64,000 bases of DNA from an uncultured Bacilli bacterium (GCA_934167875.1 CAKPMC010000005.1:35114-99113), one strand, 5' to 3'. Shown: positions 43,839 through 53,340, counted from the stretch's first letter. Translations and numbers: made by a program. Notes: generated from the letters alone by a model not told the origin.

Positions 43839-43868
43839 TAAAGGGTGAAACTAATGTTGCACTTTTTA
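43839..43868 (+). terminator. Intrinsic terminator
   Basis: AAAGGGTG / CACTTTTT stem with a T-rich tail, 16 nt after the preceding stop. Confidence 0.65.
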
Positions 43869-43902
43869 TTTTGAGCTTTTTACTTGAATTTTATAAATAT
43901 TA

Positions 43903-43930
43903 TTGCATTTATTTAATCTTATGTTATAAT
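43903..43930 (+). promoter_or_regulatory. Promoter of the ywiB-argS unit
   Basis: TTGCAT (43903-43908), 16-bp spacer, TGTTATAAT (43922-43930). Confidence 0.7.
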
Positions 43931-43959
43931 TGGGCTTAGAAATTTTGATGTGGTGAATT

Positions 43960-44322
43960 ATGGAATTAAGAAAAATAAAAGTAACTTTAATAACCAATAC
44001 TACTAAAGAAGAATATAATCTATTAGGTAAATATGATTTATCTAAAAATATAATTACTTATAATGAAAATAAACAATTACAGACTAAAGTAATATTAGAC
44101 TTAAATAGTAGAAGTTTAACTAGAGATAACAAGGATTTAAAAGTAGATTTATTATTTGCTGAAAATGGTGAAACGTCTAATGAATTATTTATTAAAGAAC
44201 TAAATAAGTATTTAACCGTCAAAATAAAAACAGAATCTTATAATTTAACAGAAAATAGTATTGAAATAGTATATATAATTCTAGATAGTAATGATAAAAT
44301 TACTTATAAAATAGAATTTTAG
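43960..44322 (+). CDS. DUF1934 (YwiB-like) protein
   Basis: 120 aa, small beta-barrel-like protein (MELRKIKVTLITNTTKEEYNLLGKYD, LFAENGETSNELFIKEL). Immediately upstream of argS, exactly as ywiB is in B. subtilis. Function unknown; the calycin-like fold suggests ligand binding. Confidence 0.75.
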   Translation: MELRKIKVTLITNTTKEEYNLLGKYDLSKNIITYNENKQLQTKVILDLNSRSLTRDNKDLKVDLLFAENGETSNELFIKELNKYLTVKIKTESYNLTENSIEIVYIILDSNDKITYKIEF

Positions 44323-44330
44323 GAGGAAAT

Positions 44331-46076
44331 ATGAGTATTGTTAAAGAAGTAGAAGCAAATATAAAAAATCATATTATAAAAGCTGGATACAATGTTGATA
44401 ATGTTATTTTAGAGCCTACAAGTAGAAAAGATTTAGGTGAGTATCAAATCAACACTGCTTTTAGTCTAGGCAAAGAAAATCATTGTAATCCTAGATTAGT
44501 TGCTGAAAATATAGTAAAGGAATTGGAAACAGATTCTAACTTTAAGAATATTAATATTGCTGGACCTGGTTTTATTAATATTAGTTTTACTGATGAATTT
44601 TATTTAACTTCTATGAATAAAATGTTAGAAAATATTGAAACTAATATTGACAAAAGTAATAGTAAATTAATTTTTATGGATTATGGTGGAGCTAATATTG
44701 CTAAAACTCTTCATGTAGGACATTTAAGAAGTGCCGATATTGGTGAAGCTGTTAAAAGACTTACTACTACTTTGGGTTATAAAGTAATTAGTGATGTTCA
44801 TTTTGGTGATATTGGAAGGCAATCTGGTATGGTTATCTATGAAATGCATGAAAGATACCCTGATTTAGTATATTTTAAAGAAGATTATAATGGTGAAGAT
44901 GAAGAATTACCTATCACTGAAAAAGATCTTCAAGAAATATATCCTTGTGCATCTAATAAAGCTAAAGAAAATGAACAGATAATGGAAAAAGTTCATGAAA
45001 TTACTATTCAAATTGAAAATGGTCATAAAGGTTATACTGCGCTATGGAATAAGATTAAAGAATTATCAATTAAAGATATTAAAGGTATCTATAAGAGACT
45101 AAATACTACTTTTGATTTATATGAAGGTGAAACTGACTGCTATCCATACATTCCTAAAGTAATTGAAATATTAAAAGATAAACATCTTTTATATGAAAGT
45201 GAAGGTGCTATGGTAGTAGATGTCAAAGAAGAAGCTGATACCGAACCAATGCCACCACTAGTAGTTCTAAAAGCAAATGGCGGAACTGTTTATCAAACTA
45301 GAGAATTAGCTACATTATTATCAAGAGAAGAAAGATTTCATCCCGATGAAATATGGTATTTCACTGATAATCGTCAAGAACTATACTTTAAACAAGTATT
45401 TCGTGTAGCTAAAAAAGCTGGATTAGTACCAGCAACAACCAAGTTAAAATTCTTTGGTTTTGGTACTATGAATGGTAGTGATGGTAAGCCATTTAAAACC
45501 CGTGCTGGTGGTGTAATGAACTTAACTGATTTAATGAATATGGTAAAAGAAATAACGGCTAGTAAAATTAATACTGACTTAGTTCGTGAAGAAGACAAAG
45601 ATGAAACAAGCGAAAAAATATCTATAGCTGCCTTAAAATATGCTGATTTACTACCATTTAGAAGTAAAGATTTTATTTTTGATGTAAGTAAATTTGCTGA
45701 TTTAGATGGAAAAACTGGTCCATATTTATTATATTCAACAGTACGTATTAAATCTTTATTAGAAAAATCAAATGAAGACTTATCTAATTTAAAACTAAAG
45801 GTAATAACTACTGAAACAGAAAAAGAAGTTATGCGTACTTTATTAGAATTACCAACTATCTTAAATAGTTCTTTTGAATCAAAATCTGTAAATGATATAA
45901 CTGATTATTTATATAGACTAACAAGTAGTTATAATAAATTTTATTCAGAAAATCATATTTTAACCTGCGATGATAATGCTCAAAAAGAATCTTGGTTAGC
46001 TTTATCAAAGTTAGTTAGAAACACCAATTTATTGCTTTTAAATATTTTAGCGATAGAAGTTCCAGAAAAAATGTAA
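44331..46076 (+). CDS. argS: Arginyl-tRNA synthetase
   Basis: Class I synthetase, 581 aa. N-terminal Arg-tRNA-binding domain, HIGH-type motif ANIAKTLHVGHLRSADIGEA, FFGFGTMNGSDGKPFKTRAGGVMNLTDLM, C-terminal DALR-type anticodon domain from about 460. SD AGGAGG. Confidence 0.97.
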   Translation: MSIVKEVEANIKNHIIKAGYNVDNVILEPTSRKDLGEYQINTAFSLGKENHCNPRLVAENIVKELETDSNFKNINIAGPGFINISFTDEFYLTSMNKMLENIETNIDKSNSKLIFMDYGGANIAKTLHVGHLRSADIGEAVKRLTTTLGYKVISDVHFGDIGRQSGMVIYEMHERYPDLVYFKEDYNGEDEELPITEKDLQEIYPCASNKAKENEQIMEKVHEITIQIENGHKGYTALWNKIKELSIKDIKGIYKRLNTTFDLYEGETDCYPYIPKVIEILKDKHLLYESEGAMVVDVKEEADTEPMPPLVVLKANGGTVYQTRELATLLSREERFHPDEIWYFTDNRQELYFKQVFRVAKKAGLVPATTKLKFFGFGTMNGSDGKPFKTRAGGVMNLTDLMNMVKEITASKINTDLVREEDKDETSEKISIAALKYADLLPFRSKDFIFDVSKFADLDGKTGPYLLYSTVRIKSLLEKSNEDLSNLKLKVITTETEKEVMRTLLELPTILNSSFESKSVNDITDYLYRLTSSYNKFYSENHILTCDDNAQKESWLALSKLVRNTNLLLLNILAIEVPEKM

Positions 46077-46082
46077 AATATA

Positions 46083-46111
46083 TTGCATTTTATATAGAAT
46101 AATGATATAAG
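46083..46111 (+). promoter_or_regulatory. rpoE promoter
   Basis: TTGCAT (46083-46088), 17-bp spacer, extended -10 TGATATAAG. Confidence 0.55.
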
Positions 46112-46165
46112 TTTAAATGATAAAAAAAGAAATCAATTAGTTTAAATATATTAGGAGGAAATACC

Positions 46166-46597
46166 ATGAGTATTAAAAATATGACTAAAGAAGATCTTGA
46201 ATTATTATCTAATAAAGATATTACTAATTTATTATTAGAGGAAAAAGGAAAACAATCAACCCCCGATTTATTTAAAAAAATCATAAAATTATTAGATTTA
46301 CCAGAAAGTACTTTTGATCAAAAAATAGGTGATTATTATACTTCATTAACTACTGATAAGAGATTTATTTTATTGGAAGATGGAAAATGGGACTTAAGAA
46401 GTAGACATACATCAGATAAAGTAATAAAAGTTGATGATGACGAAGATGAAGATATTGAAGAAGTAGAAGAAGAGGAACAGGAAGAAGAAACTGATGATTT
46501 TGATTCTATTGATAACGATGAAGATGACATTGATGATGACGATGATGATTTAAAAGATTTAGTTGTCTTAGATGAAGACGAAATGGATGCAGAATAA
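46166..46597 (+). CDS. rpoE: RNA polymerase delta subunit
   Basis: Bacilli-specific RNA polymerase subunit that speeds recycling and lowers non-specific binding. 143 aa: HARE-HTH globular domain (residues 5-75, DLELLSNKDITNLLLEEKGKQSTPDLFKKI, FILLEDGKWDLRSRH) and an unstructured Asp/Glu tail of about 60 residues. After argS, as in B. subtilis. Confidence 0.95.
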   Translation: MSIKNMTKEDLELLSNKDITNLLLEEKGKQSTPDLFKKIIKLLDLPESTFDQKIGDYYTSLTTDKRFILLEDGKWDLRSRHTSDKVIKVDDDEDEDIEEVEEEEQEEETDDFDSIDNDEDDIDDDDDDLKDLVVLDEDEMDAE

Positions 46598-46602
46598 AAT
46601 AT

Positions 46603-46632
46603 AAGTACATAAGGAAAACTTGTGTACTTTTT
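46603..46632 (+). terminator. Intrinsic terminator after rpoE
   Basis: AAGTACA / TGTACTT arms with T5. Confidence 0.7.
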
Positions 46633-46719
46633 GTTTATAAAGATAATGACGAAATAATATTAATAATAAAAGTTAGTAATATAATGTTTGAAATGGTATA
46701 ATAACAAACAGGTGATATT

Positions 46720-47247
46720 ATGTCCCAAAATCTATCAAAAATAATATTAGGAACTGGTAATTATGCCAGTGTTAAATCAGGTAATACCCTTTCTGTAACT
46801 GGAGATGGCGGAAATGCTTGGGGATACTTTGGTCCTGCATACAAGAAATTAGCTCCCAAATTAGTTACATATCTTCCTTACGCTGAAAAGTATCAAAAAC
46901 TAATAGAGTTAAGATCAGATGTATTAAGAGTAAAAGAATATTTAGAACTTAGAAGACAAATTGAGGATGAATATATAGAAAGTTATTATAATTTAAGACT
47001 AAAAAATCTTAATGTAGAAGAATTATTAATTACTTTATATAATAAATTTGGTGATAATATTATATTATTATGTCATGAACCAGTTGAAGAATTTTGTCAT
47101 AGAAGATTATTAGCAGATTATATTGAACTTAAAACCGGAATATACATACCAGAAATAATAACCGAAGAGAATGGTTATATTAAAAAAATCAATCCTATAA
47201 GATATAAAAATAGATTGAATAAAATAATGACAAGAAATATTTATTAA
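46720..47247 (+). CDS. DUF488 family protein
   Basis: 175 aa. The diagnostic stretch is IILLCHEPVEEFCHRRLLADYIE (conserved Cys and CHR). DUF488 function is unsettled. Own extended -10 TGGTATAAT (46694-46702) and SD AGGTGAT. Confidence 0.8.
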   Translation: MSQNLSKIILGTGNYASVKSGNTLSVTGDGGNAWGYFGPAYKKLAPKLVTYLPYAEKYQKLIELRSDVLRVKEYLELRRQIEDEYIESYYNLRLKNLNVEELLITLYNKFGDNIILLCHEPVEEFCHRRLLADYIELKTGIYIPEIITEENGYIKKINPIRYKNRLNKIMTRNIY

Positions 47248-47252
47248 CATTA

Positions 47253-47278
47253 ATGAGTAGTAACACTATTCATTTTTG
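47253..47278 (+). terminator. Intrinsic terminator after the DUF488 gene
   Basis: ATGAGTAGT / ACTATTCAT 9-bp stem with one G-U pair, then T5. Confidence 0.7.
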
Positions 47279-47299
47279 CTTTTTAAATAAATAATAAAA

Positions 47300-47308
47300 T
47301 GTTATAAT
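47300..47308 (+). promoter_or_regulatory. Extended -10 promoter of pta
   Basis: TGTTATAAT, 22 nt before the pta ATG. Confidence 0.55.
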
Positions 47309-47329
47309 CTTAGTAGGAATGGTGATAGT

Positions 47330-48316
47330 ATGGATTTTATAGAAAAAATAAAATTGAAAGCCAAACAAAATAAAAAAACAATCGTTTTACCGGAATCAAT
47401 GGATAACAGAGTATTAAAAGCAGCTAAAATAATTTTAGAAGAAGAAATTGCTAATATTATTTTAATTGGTAAAGAAGAAATTATTAATAAAGATAATTAT
47501 CTTAAAAAAGCTATTATTATTGATCCAGAAAAAAGTATATTAACAGAAGAATACATTAATAGGTTAACTGAACTTAGAAAAGATAAAGGAATGACTAAAG
47601 AGTTAGCTACTAAATTGTTATTAGAAGATTATATGTATTATGCATGTATGTTAGTATTAGATAGTAAGGCAGATGGAATAGTTAGTGGTGCCTGTCATTC
47701 TAGTAGTAATACCTTAAGACCAGCCCTACAACTTATAAAAACAGCTTCTAATACTAAGCTTGTATCATCTTTCTTTTTAATGGATATTCCCAACTGCAAT
47801 TACGGTAATAATGGCTTATTTATCTTTGCAGATTGTGGTTTAAATCAAAATCCTAACGAAGAAGAGTTAGCATATATTGCTTATAATAGTGCTAAAACTT
47901 ATCAGGAATTAGTAGGAGATACTCCATATGTAGCTATGCTTTCACATTCTACTAAAGGTAGTGCTAATCATCCTGATGTTGATAAAGTAGTAAATGCTAC
48001 TAAAATAGCTAAAGAAAAATATCAAGAATATAAAATAGATGGTGAATTTCAACTGGATACTGCCATAATACCAGAAATAGCTGAATTAAAGGGTGTAAAT
48101 AGTGAAGTAGTTGGCCATGTAAATGTTCTAATATTCCCTAATTTGGATAGTGGTAATATTGGCTATAAACTAGTAGAACGATTCGCTCATGCTAAGGCAT
48201 ATGGACCACTTACTCAAGGAATGGCAAAACCAGTAAATGATTTATCTCGTGGTTGTAGCATTGATGATATTGTGGGTGTTGTTGCAATTACTGCTGTTCA
48301 AGCACAAAATTACTAG
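47330..48316 (+). CDS. pta: Phosphate acetyltransferase
   Basis: Converts acetyl-CoA and phosphate to acetyl phosphate, which ackA (not in the window) turns into ATP. 328 aa short-form Pta: KTIVLPESMDNRVLKAA, SGACHSSSNTLRPALQLIKT, FPNLDSGNIGYKLVERFAHAKAYGPLTQG, RGCSIDDIVGVVAITAVQAQ. Suggests fermentative acetate production. Confidence 0.95.
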   Translation: MDFIEKIKLKAKQNKKTIVLPESMDNRVLKAAKIILEEEIANIILIGKEEIINKDNYLKKAIIIDPEKSILTEEYINRLTELRKDKGMTKELATKLLLEDYMYYACMLVLDSKADGIVSGACHSSSNTLRPALQLIKTASNTKLVSSFFLMDIPNCNYGNNGLFIFADCGLNQNPNEEELAYIAYNSAKTYQELVGDTPYVAMLSHSTKGSANHPDVDKVVNATKIAKEKYQEYKIDGEFQLDTAIIPEIAELKGVNSEVVGHVNVLIFPNLDSGNIGYKLVERFAHAKAYGPLTQGMAKPVNDLSRGCSIDDIVGVVAITAVQAQNY

Positions 48317-48333
48317 TAATTTATTAAATTTAT

Positions 48334-48342
48334 TGATATAAT
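48334..48342 (+). promoter_or_regulatory. Extended -10 promoter of prfA
   Basis: TGATATAAT, 55 nt upstream of the prfA ATG. Confidence 0.5.
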
Positions 48343-48397
48343 AACATGCAGAAATATTTAGTACTTAATAAATATAATTAATTTGAGGAGGATTTAT

Positions 48398-49462
48398 ATG
48401 TTAGAAAGATTAGAAGTAATAGAAAAAAGATATCAGGATATTCAAACAGAACTTTCAAATCCAGAAATATATAGTGATATGAATAAAATGAAATCATTAT
48501 CTAAGGAAGCTAGTGATTTAGAAGAAACTGTTAATACTTATCATGAATATAAAAAAGTATTAACAGGAATCGAAGATACTAAAGAAATGGTAAAAGATCC
48601 TGAAATGGGAGAACTAGCTAAGGACGAATTAGCTAATTTAGAACAAGAAAAAGTTAGTTTAGAGGAAAAAATAGAGATATTATTAATTCCAAAAGATCCT
48701 AACGATGGTAAAAACGTTATTGTTGAAATTCGTGGAGCAGCTGGTGGAGATGAAGCCAATATCTTTGCTGGTGATCTATACAGAATGTATTCAAGATATG
48801 CTGAAAAGCAAGGATTTAAAATTGAATTAATCGATGCTGAGGAAGGCGAAGCTGGAGGCTTTTCTCAAATTGAATTCATGGTTAAAGGTGATGGAGCTTA
48901 CTCAAAATTAAAATATGAAAGTGGTTCACATCGTGTTCAAAGAGTTCCTGAAACTGAATCTCAAGGTAGAATTCAAACTTCAACTGCAACAGTTCTTGTA
49001 ATGCCTGAAGCAGAAGATGTTAATATTGAAATTAATCCTAGTGATTTAAGAATAGATATTTATCGTTCATCAGGTTGTGGTGGACAAGGAGTAAATACTA
49101 CCGATTCAGCAGTTAGAATTACCCATTTACCAACCAATACAGTAGTTACTTGTCAAAATGAAAGAAGTCAAATTCAAAACAAGGAACAAGCAATGAAAGT
49201 ATTAAAAGCTCGTCTTTATGAACAAGAACTTCAAAAACAAGAAGAAGCTTTAGGTAATGAAAGAAGAAATAAAATTGGTACAGGTGATAGAGCAGAAAAA
49301 ATTAGAACTTACAACTATCCACAAAATAGAGTAACAGATCACCGTATTGGTTATACTACTAATAATTTAGATAGAGTTATGAATGGTGCTCTAGATGAAA
49401 TAATAGAAGCCTTAATAACAGAAGATCAAAAAAGAAAATTAATGGTTGATAATAACGAATAA
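48398..49462 (+). CDS. prfA: Peptide chain release factor 1
   Basis: Recognises UAA/UAG. 354 aa from the ATG at 48398 with SD GAGGAGG. GGQ motif SSGCGGQGVNTTDSAVRITH; anticodon-like PET motif in RVPETESQGR. Followed by prmC, which methylates the GGQ glutamine. Confidence 0.97.
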   Translation: MLERLEVIEKRYQDIQTELSNPEIYSDMNKMKSLSKEASDLEETVNTYHEYKKVLTGIEDTKEMVKDPEMGELAKDELANLEQEKVSLEEKIEILLIPKDPNDGKNVIVEIRGAAGGDEANIFAGDLYRMYSRYAEKQGFKIELIDAEEGEAGGFSQIEFMVKGDGAYSKLKYESGSHRVQRVPETESQGRIQTSTATVLVMPEAEDVNIEINPSDLRIDIYRSSGCGGQGVNTTDSAVRITHLPTNTVVTCQNERSQIQNKEQAMKVLKARLYEQELQKQEEALGNERRNKIGTGDRAEKIRTYNYPQNRVTDHRIGYTTNNLDRVMNGALDEIIEALITEDQKRKLMVDNNE

Positions 49463-49480
49463 TTTAAATTAGGAGTAATT

Positions 49481-50302
49481 ATGACAGTTGAAGAATTAAT
49501 AATTTATGGAAAAAAATATCTTCATTCAACCCATGTAAAAATGTTACTTGCTGATTTATTAAATGTGAATCCTTTAGAATTACTAAATTGTTTAGATAAT
49601 GAAGTATCAGAAGATATTATTAATGAATTTAAAAAAAGAATAGAAGCTATGCAAAGTGATAAGCCAATTCAATATGTAATTGGTAATGTTAACTTTTATG
49701 GTAATAAGTTTCAAGTAAATGAAAAAGTATTAATTCCACGATTTGAAACCGAAGAATTGGTAGAAAATACTATAAATTATATTAGTGAAATTTTTCCTAA
49801 TACCAATTTAAAAGTCATTGATCTTGGAACTGGTTCTGGCTGTATTGGTATAACTTTAAAAAAGAAAATACCCCAACTAGATGTTACCCTATTAGATATT
49901 AGTCCAGAAGCATTACAAGTAGCATCTACTAATGCTAAAAATTTAGAAGCAACTGTTACTTTAATTCAAAACGATATGTTAGATAATATTGAAGGTACTT
50001 ATGATGTTATTATTTCTAATCCACCATATATTAAAACTAACGAAGTAATAGAAGATATAGTTAAAAACAATGAACCCCATTTAGCTTTATATGCCGGAAT
50101 AGATGGACTTGATTGTTATCGTAAAATAATAAAAGAAGCTAAGTATCATCTTAATCATCCCTATTTAATAGCTTTTGAAATTGGTGAAAGCCAAAAAGAA
50201 GATATAATAAATTTAGTAAAAATGAGTTTTCCACAAGCTACAATCATTTCTAAAAAGGATATGCAAGATAGAGATAGAATGATTTTTATATATGAAAAAT
50301 AA
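49481..50302 (+). CDS. prmC: Release factor glutamine methyltransferase PrmC
   Basis: 273 aa. An N-terminal helical domain binds the release factor; SAM site VIDLGTGSGCIGITL; catalytic NPPY in VIISNPPYIKT. Co-operonic with its substrate prfA. Confidence 0.96.
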   Translation: MTVEELIIYGKKYLHSTHVKMLLADLLNVNPLELLNCLDNEVSEDIINEFKKRIEAMQSDKPIQYVIGNVNFYGNKFQVNEKVLIPRFETEELVENTINYISEIFPNTNLKVIDLGTGSGCIGITLKKKIPQLDVTLLDISPEALQVASTNAKNLEATVTLIQNDMLDNIEGTYDVIISNPPYIKTNEVIEDIVKNNEPHLALYAGIDGLDCYRKIIKEAKYHLNHPYLIAFEIGESQKEDIINLVKMSFPQATIISKKDMQDRDRMIFIYEK

Positions 50303-50329
50303 AGACATCATTGCCTTTATTTTTTTATG
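50295..50329. terminator. Convergent terminator prmC / DUF2935
   Basis: AAAAATAAAG / CTTTATTTTT stem between converging genes; usable from both sides. Confidence 0.8.
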
Positions 50330-51246
50330 CCATAATTAGCTCCCTTTAGTAAATATAAGAAGTAATTAGCTTCTGTTAGTAAGTTGTCAAAAAATAATGG
50401 TTCTACTATAAAGTAAAGTTGTTTATTTAATATTCTTTCAATTAACTTAGATAGAAAAGAAATAAAATTAGTCATATAATCAATTGTTTCATCATTTAAT
50501 AATTTTTCTTTTTCAGGAGAAGAAACATCTTTATATAAATCCATCTGTTTAGAAAATATCTTTCTATAATTATCCGCATTAGTTATTAGTGCTTCCTGTG
50601 CTGGATCAGATAATCCTATAATAAATTTACAAGCTTGCATCATTGAATTAGAGTACCAGTATTCATAACTAGTAACAAAAGTAGGATCTGCCCCAGCTTT
50701 GCTTTGAATTCTTTTTAAATCGTTCATATAAAGTGTTGTTTCATCAATCATATAACTATAAAAAAGTGGGTATGAATAAGAAAATAAATCATTATTTTTT
50801 AAGCCACTTAATATATCAGTACAAAAATCAATAAAATTATTGGCTAAAGTTATTGCTTTATCATTTAAGCTTGATATATCTTTTAATTCTTCGCTAGTAA
50901 AACTAACAGTATTATTAGTAGTATTTAAATTCATTTCTTTAATTGTTAAATCAGCATTAAGTTTGATATCAAATAATTTTTCAGTTAATAACTCTGTATC
51001 TAAAGTATAGTTAGTAACAAAAGAACCACTTTTAAAAATTTTAGTAGGTAATCTATTATCAGCAAGTTCAATAGCTTTAGCTCCCAATTTTTCACAGCTT
51101 GTTTTAAAATTATTAGCAACTTCTTTATAATTTTTATTATTAGAATAAAAAGAAAGTTCAATATTAACACAAAATTCTCTTATCGTTCTAAGATAGAATA
51201 AATGATTAATTAATGATTGTTGTCCATAAATATTATCACTCAACAT
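50317..51246 (-). CDS. DUF2935-like protein, possibly sporulation related
   Basis: 309 aa, all-helical, no signal. Two similar halves each start with a helix of the type QQSLINHLFYLRTIREFCV / LFYSYMIDETTLYMNDLKRI, resembling DUF2935 proteins of spore formers. Minus strand, diverging from spoIIR, with a sigma-E-like -10 (CATATAAT) upstream. Family assignment and role are tentative. Confidence 0.5.
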   Translation of the reverse strand: MLSDNIYGQQSLINHLFYLRTIREFCVNIELSFYSNNKNYKEVANNFKTSCEKLGAKAIELADNRLPTKIFKSGSFVTNYTLDTELLTEKLFDIKLNADLTIKEMNLNTTNNTVSFTSEELKDISSLNDKAITLANNFIDFCTDILSGLKNNDLFSYSYPLFYSYMIDETTLYMNDLKRIQSKAGADPTFVTSYEYWYSNSMMQACKFIIGLSDPAQEALITNADNYRKIFSKQMDLYKDVSSPEKEKLLNDETIDYMTNFISFLSKLIERILNKQLYFIVEPLFFDNLLTEANYFLYLLKGANYGIKK

Positions 51247-51340
51247 ATTTACACCTCAAAAAATTATATGTGTAAATTTTAAATATATTTGTATAATACT
51301 TATAAAAAATTATCACTATTAAAATAGAAAAGGTGATAAT

Positions 51341-51868
51341 ATGAAAAAAGTTATAATAATAGTAGCATTATTTGTAGGTATTTTTTATATGAGTCATAAG
51401 GAAACGGAAGTTATTATTCCTAAAGAGGCTATACGTTTTAGAGTTATTGCTAATAGTAATTCTAGCAAAGATCAACAGAATAAATTAATAGTAAGAGATA
51501 GTATCCAAAAGCAGATGACTGACGATTTAACTAGTACTAAGAATATAGAAGAAGCAAGAATATTAATTGCCAGTAATTTAAACAAGTATAATAATTTAAT
51601 AGAAAAAACACTACAGGAAAATAATATTAACAGCGATTTTAATATTAATTATGGTATGAATTATTTTCCCAAAAAGGTATATAAGGGTGTTACGTATGAA
51701 GCTGGTAATTATGAGTCATTAGTAATTACTTTAGGTGATGGTTTAGGTAAGAATTGGTGGTGTGTTATGTTTCCACCTCTTTGTTTATTAGAAGCTGAAG
51801 AAACAGAAGAAACTACTGAAGTAGAGTATAAATTTTTTATAAAAGAATTAATAGACAAATATTTCTAA
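51341..51868 (+). CDS. spoIIR: Stage II sporulation protein R
   Basis: Forespore-made signal that triggers SpoIIGA to process pro-sigma-E in the mother cell. 175 aa. N-terminal signal/anchor (VIIIVALFVGIFYMS), IRFRVIANSNSSKDQQNKLIVRDSI, and the hallmark YESLVITLGDGLGKNWWCVMFPPLCLL. Downstream of prfA-prmC, as in B. subtilis. Confidence 0.95.
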   Translation: MKKVIIIVALFVGIFYMSHKETEVIIPKEAIRFRVIANSNSSKDQQNKLIVRDSIQKQMTDDLTSTKNIEEARILIASNLNKYNNLIEKTLQENNINSDFNINYGMNYFPKKVYKGVTYEAGNYESLVITLGDGLGKNWWCVMFPPLCLLEAEETEETTEVEYKFFIKELIDKYF

Positions 51869-51900
51869 ATTATATATAATAACTAATCAGAGGTGGTAAT

Positions 51901-52662
51901 ATGCTAAAAGAAAATATGCATATACATTCTAAATATTCTTGGGATTGTGTAAAATATGGCAAAATGGAAATAGCTGAAATAGCCAAAATATTATATGAAA
52001 ACGGTATTAGATATGGTGCTATTTCAGATCATGTAGAGTTTGACAGAGAACCATTACCATATGTACTAACTAGTTTAAAAGTAAGAAATTTAGAAATAGA
52101 TAGAATTAATGAAATTTATGATGGTAAAGTAACTTTATTAAAAGCAGCTGAAATATCTTCGCCACATTTATATATTGATAAAGTAAAAGCTTTAGAAGAA
52201 CTAGATTTAGATTTTCTAATGGGTAGTATTCATAAGATAATAAGAAATGCCAAAACGCCTACTGATAAAATTCATGTTAGTTATTTATATTACTCTGAAT
52301 TATTAAAGATGATAGAATCTCAAACAGTAGATGTAATAGGTCATATAGATTATATAAATAGATATTACGATAAAGACTATAGTTTCGCCTATCAAATATC
52401 AGATATAATGAAAGCTATATCTGAAAATCATCAAATAATGGAAATAAATACATCAGCAGCCAGAAGAATAGGCAAAGATACATTTCCAAGTTTAGAAAAA
52501 ATTTGTACTTATAAATTATCTGGTAATAATGAAGTTACTATTGGAACAGATGCTCATCAATACAGTGAACTAACAGATAATTTAGATAATATTGATAAAA
52601 TAATTAATACCCTAGACTTAAAACCTGTAATTTATCAAAAAAGAAAAAGAATAATTATTTAA
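51901..52662 (+). CDS. PHP-domain phosphatase (histidinol-phosphatase-like)
   Basis: 253 aa with all PHP metal motifs: MHIHSKYS, ISDHVEF, AAEISSPH, GSIHK, IGHIDY, GTDAHQ. Similar to HisK-type histidinol phosphatases, but no his genes are nearby, so the substrate is open. SD AGGTGGT. Confidence 0.85.
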   Translation: MLKENMHIHSKYSWDCVKYGKMEIAEIAKILYENGIRYGAISDHVEFDREPLPYVLTSLKVRNLEIDRINEIYDGKVTLLKAAEISSPHLYIDKVKALEELDLDFLMGSIHKIIRNAKTPTDKIHVSYLYYSELLKMIESQTVDVIGHIDYINRYYDKDYSFAYQISDIMKAISENHQIMEINTSAARRIGKDTFPSLEKICTYKLSGNNEVTIGTDAHQYSELTDNLDNIDKIINTLDLKPVIYQKRKRIII

Positions 52663-52697
52663 GTTTCTTACATATCCTTATGTAGGAGGCTTTTTTT
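52663..52697 (+). terminator. Terminator-like hairpin containing the mntP SD
   Basis: 12-bp stem (52663-52674 with 52679-52690, three G-U pairs), loop TCCT, then T7 and the mntP ATG. The AGGAGG SD (52684-52689) lies in the 3' arm. The hairpin starts right after the PHP stop codon. Confidence 0.7.
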
Positions 52698-53228
52698 ATG
52701 TCAATATTAGTAACTTTTATGTTAGCAGTAGGATTAAGTATGGATGCTTTTTCTTTGGCTTTAATTTATGGAACTTTAAATTTAGATTCAAAAATGCAGA
52801 AATTAATGAGTATAACTGTTGGGATATTTCACTTTTTCATGCCAATAATAGGTTATCAAATTGGAGAGTTAATTTTAAAATTAATAAAAATAAATCCAGA
52901 AATACTAGTGGGAATAATCTTTATTATCCTAGGAATAGAAATGATTATATCTATAAAGGAAGAGGAAAATGTTAAAACTTTAACTAATTTTTTATCAGTT
53001 GTTTTTTTTGCCTTTACTGTAAGTATAGACAGTTTTTCTATAGGAATAGGTTTTGGTGCTATCAACAGTAAAATAGTAATACCATCACTTATTTTTATGT
53101 TCACTAGTGCTATATTTACTTATACAGGTGTAAAGTTAGGAACTAAATTAAAAAAACATTTCGGTAATATTACTACCATAATAGGTGCGGTTATATTGAT
53201 GATATTAGGAATTAGTTATCTTATATAA
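52698..53228 (+). CDS. mntP: Manganese efflux pump MntP
   Basis: 176 aa, six membrane helices in two repeated halves, each with the acidic signature: GLSMDAFSLALIYG and VSIDSFSIGIGFG. B. subtilis mntP (ywlD) is also near prfA-spoIIR. No yybP-ykoY riboswitch fits in the 35-nt gap upstream. Confidence 0.85.
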   Translation: MSILVTFMLAVGLSMDAFSLALIYGTLNLDSKMQKLMSITVGIFHFFMPIIGYQIGELILKLIKINPEILVGIIFIILGIEMIISIKEEENVKTLTNFLSVVFFAFTVSIDSFSIGIGFGAINSKIVIPSLIFMFTSAIFTYTGVKLGTKLKKHFGNITTIIGAVILMILGISYLI

Positions 53229-53340
53229 AATAGTATTTTTTAATGCTTATTTTCCAGATTTATGTTATATTAGTTATAAGAAATAAAGAACGAAAGTTTA
53301 AAACAAAAATACAATATAGTAGAAGTTACTGGAGGTAAGT

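Noticed and set aside
46336..46530. Serine-rich minus-strand open frame
   Set aside because: Antisense of the Asp/Glu tail of rpoE; the Ser repeats are complements of GAT/GAA codons.
51291..51320. GTATA-containing sigma-F/G promoter for spoIIR
   Set aside because: GTATA is present, but no GGnnAnAnT or CATnnTA -10 follows at 14-16 nt; a sigma-A-like TATAAT overlaps it.
52600..52697. Possible yybP-ykoY manganese riboswitch upstream of mntP
   Set aside because: Only 35 nt separate mntP from the PHP gene and the aptamer's conserved loops are not seen.
53288..53299. GAAC-N4-GTTT resembling a LexA/SOS box upstream of murA
   Set aside because: Both outer bases and one inner base miss the CGAAC-N4-GTTCG consensus, and murA is not an SOS gene.
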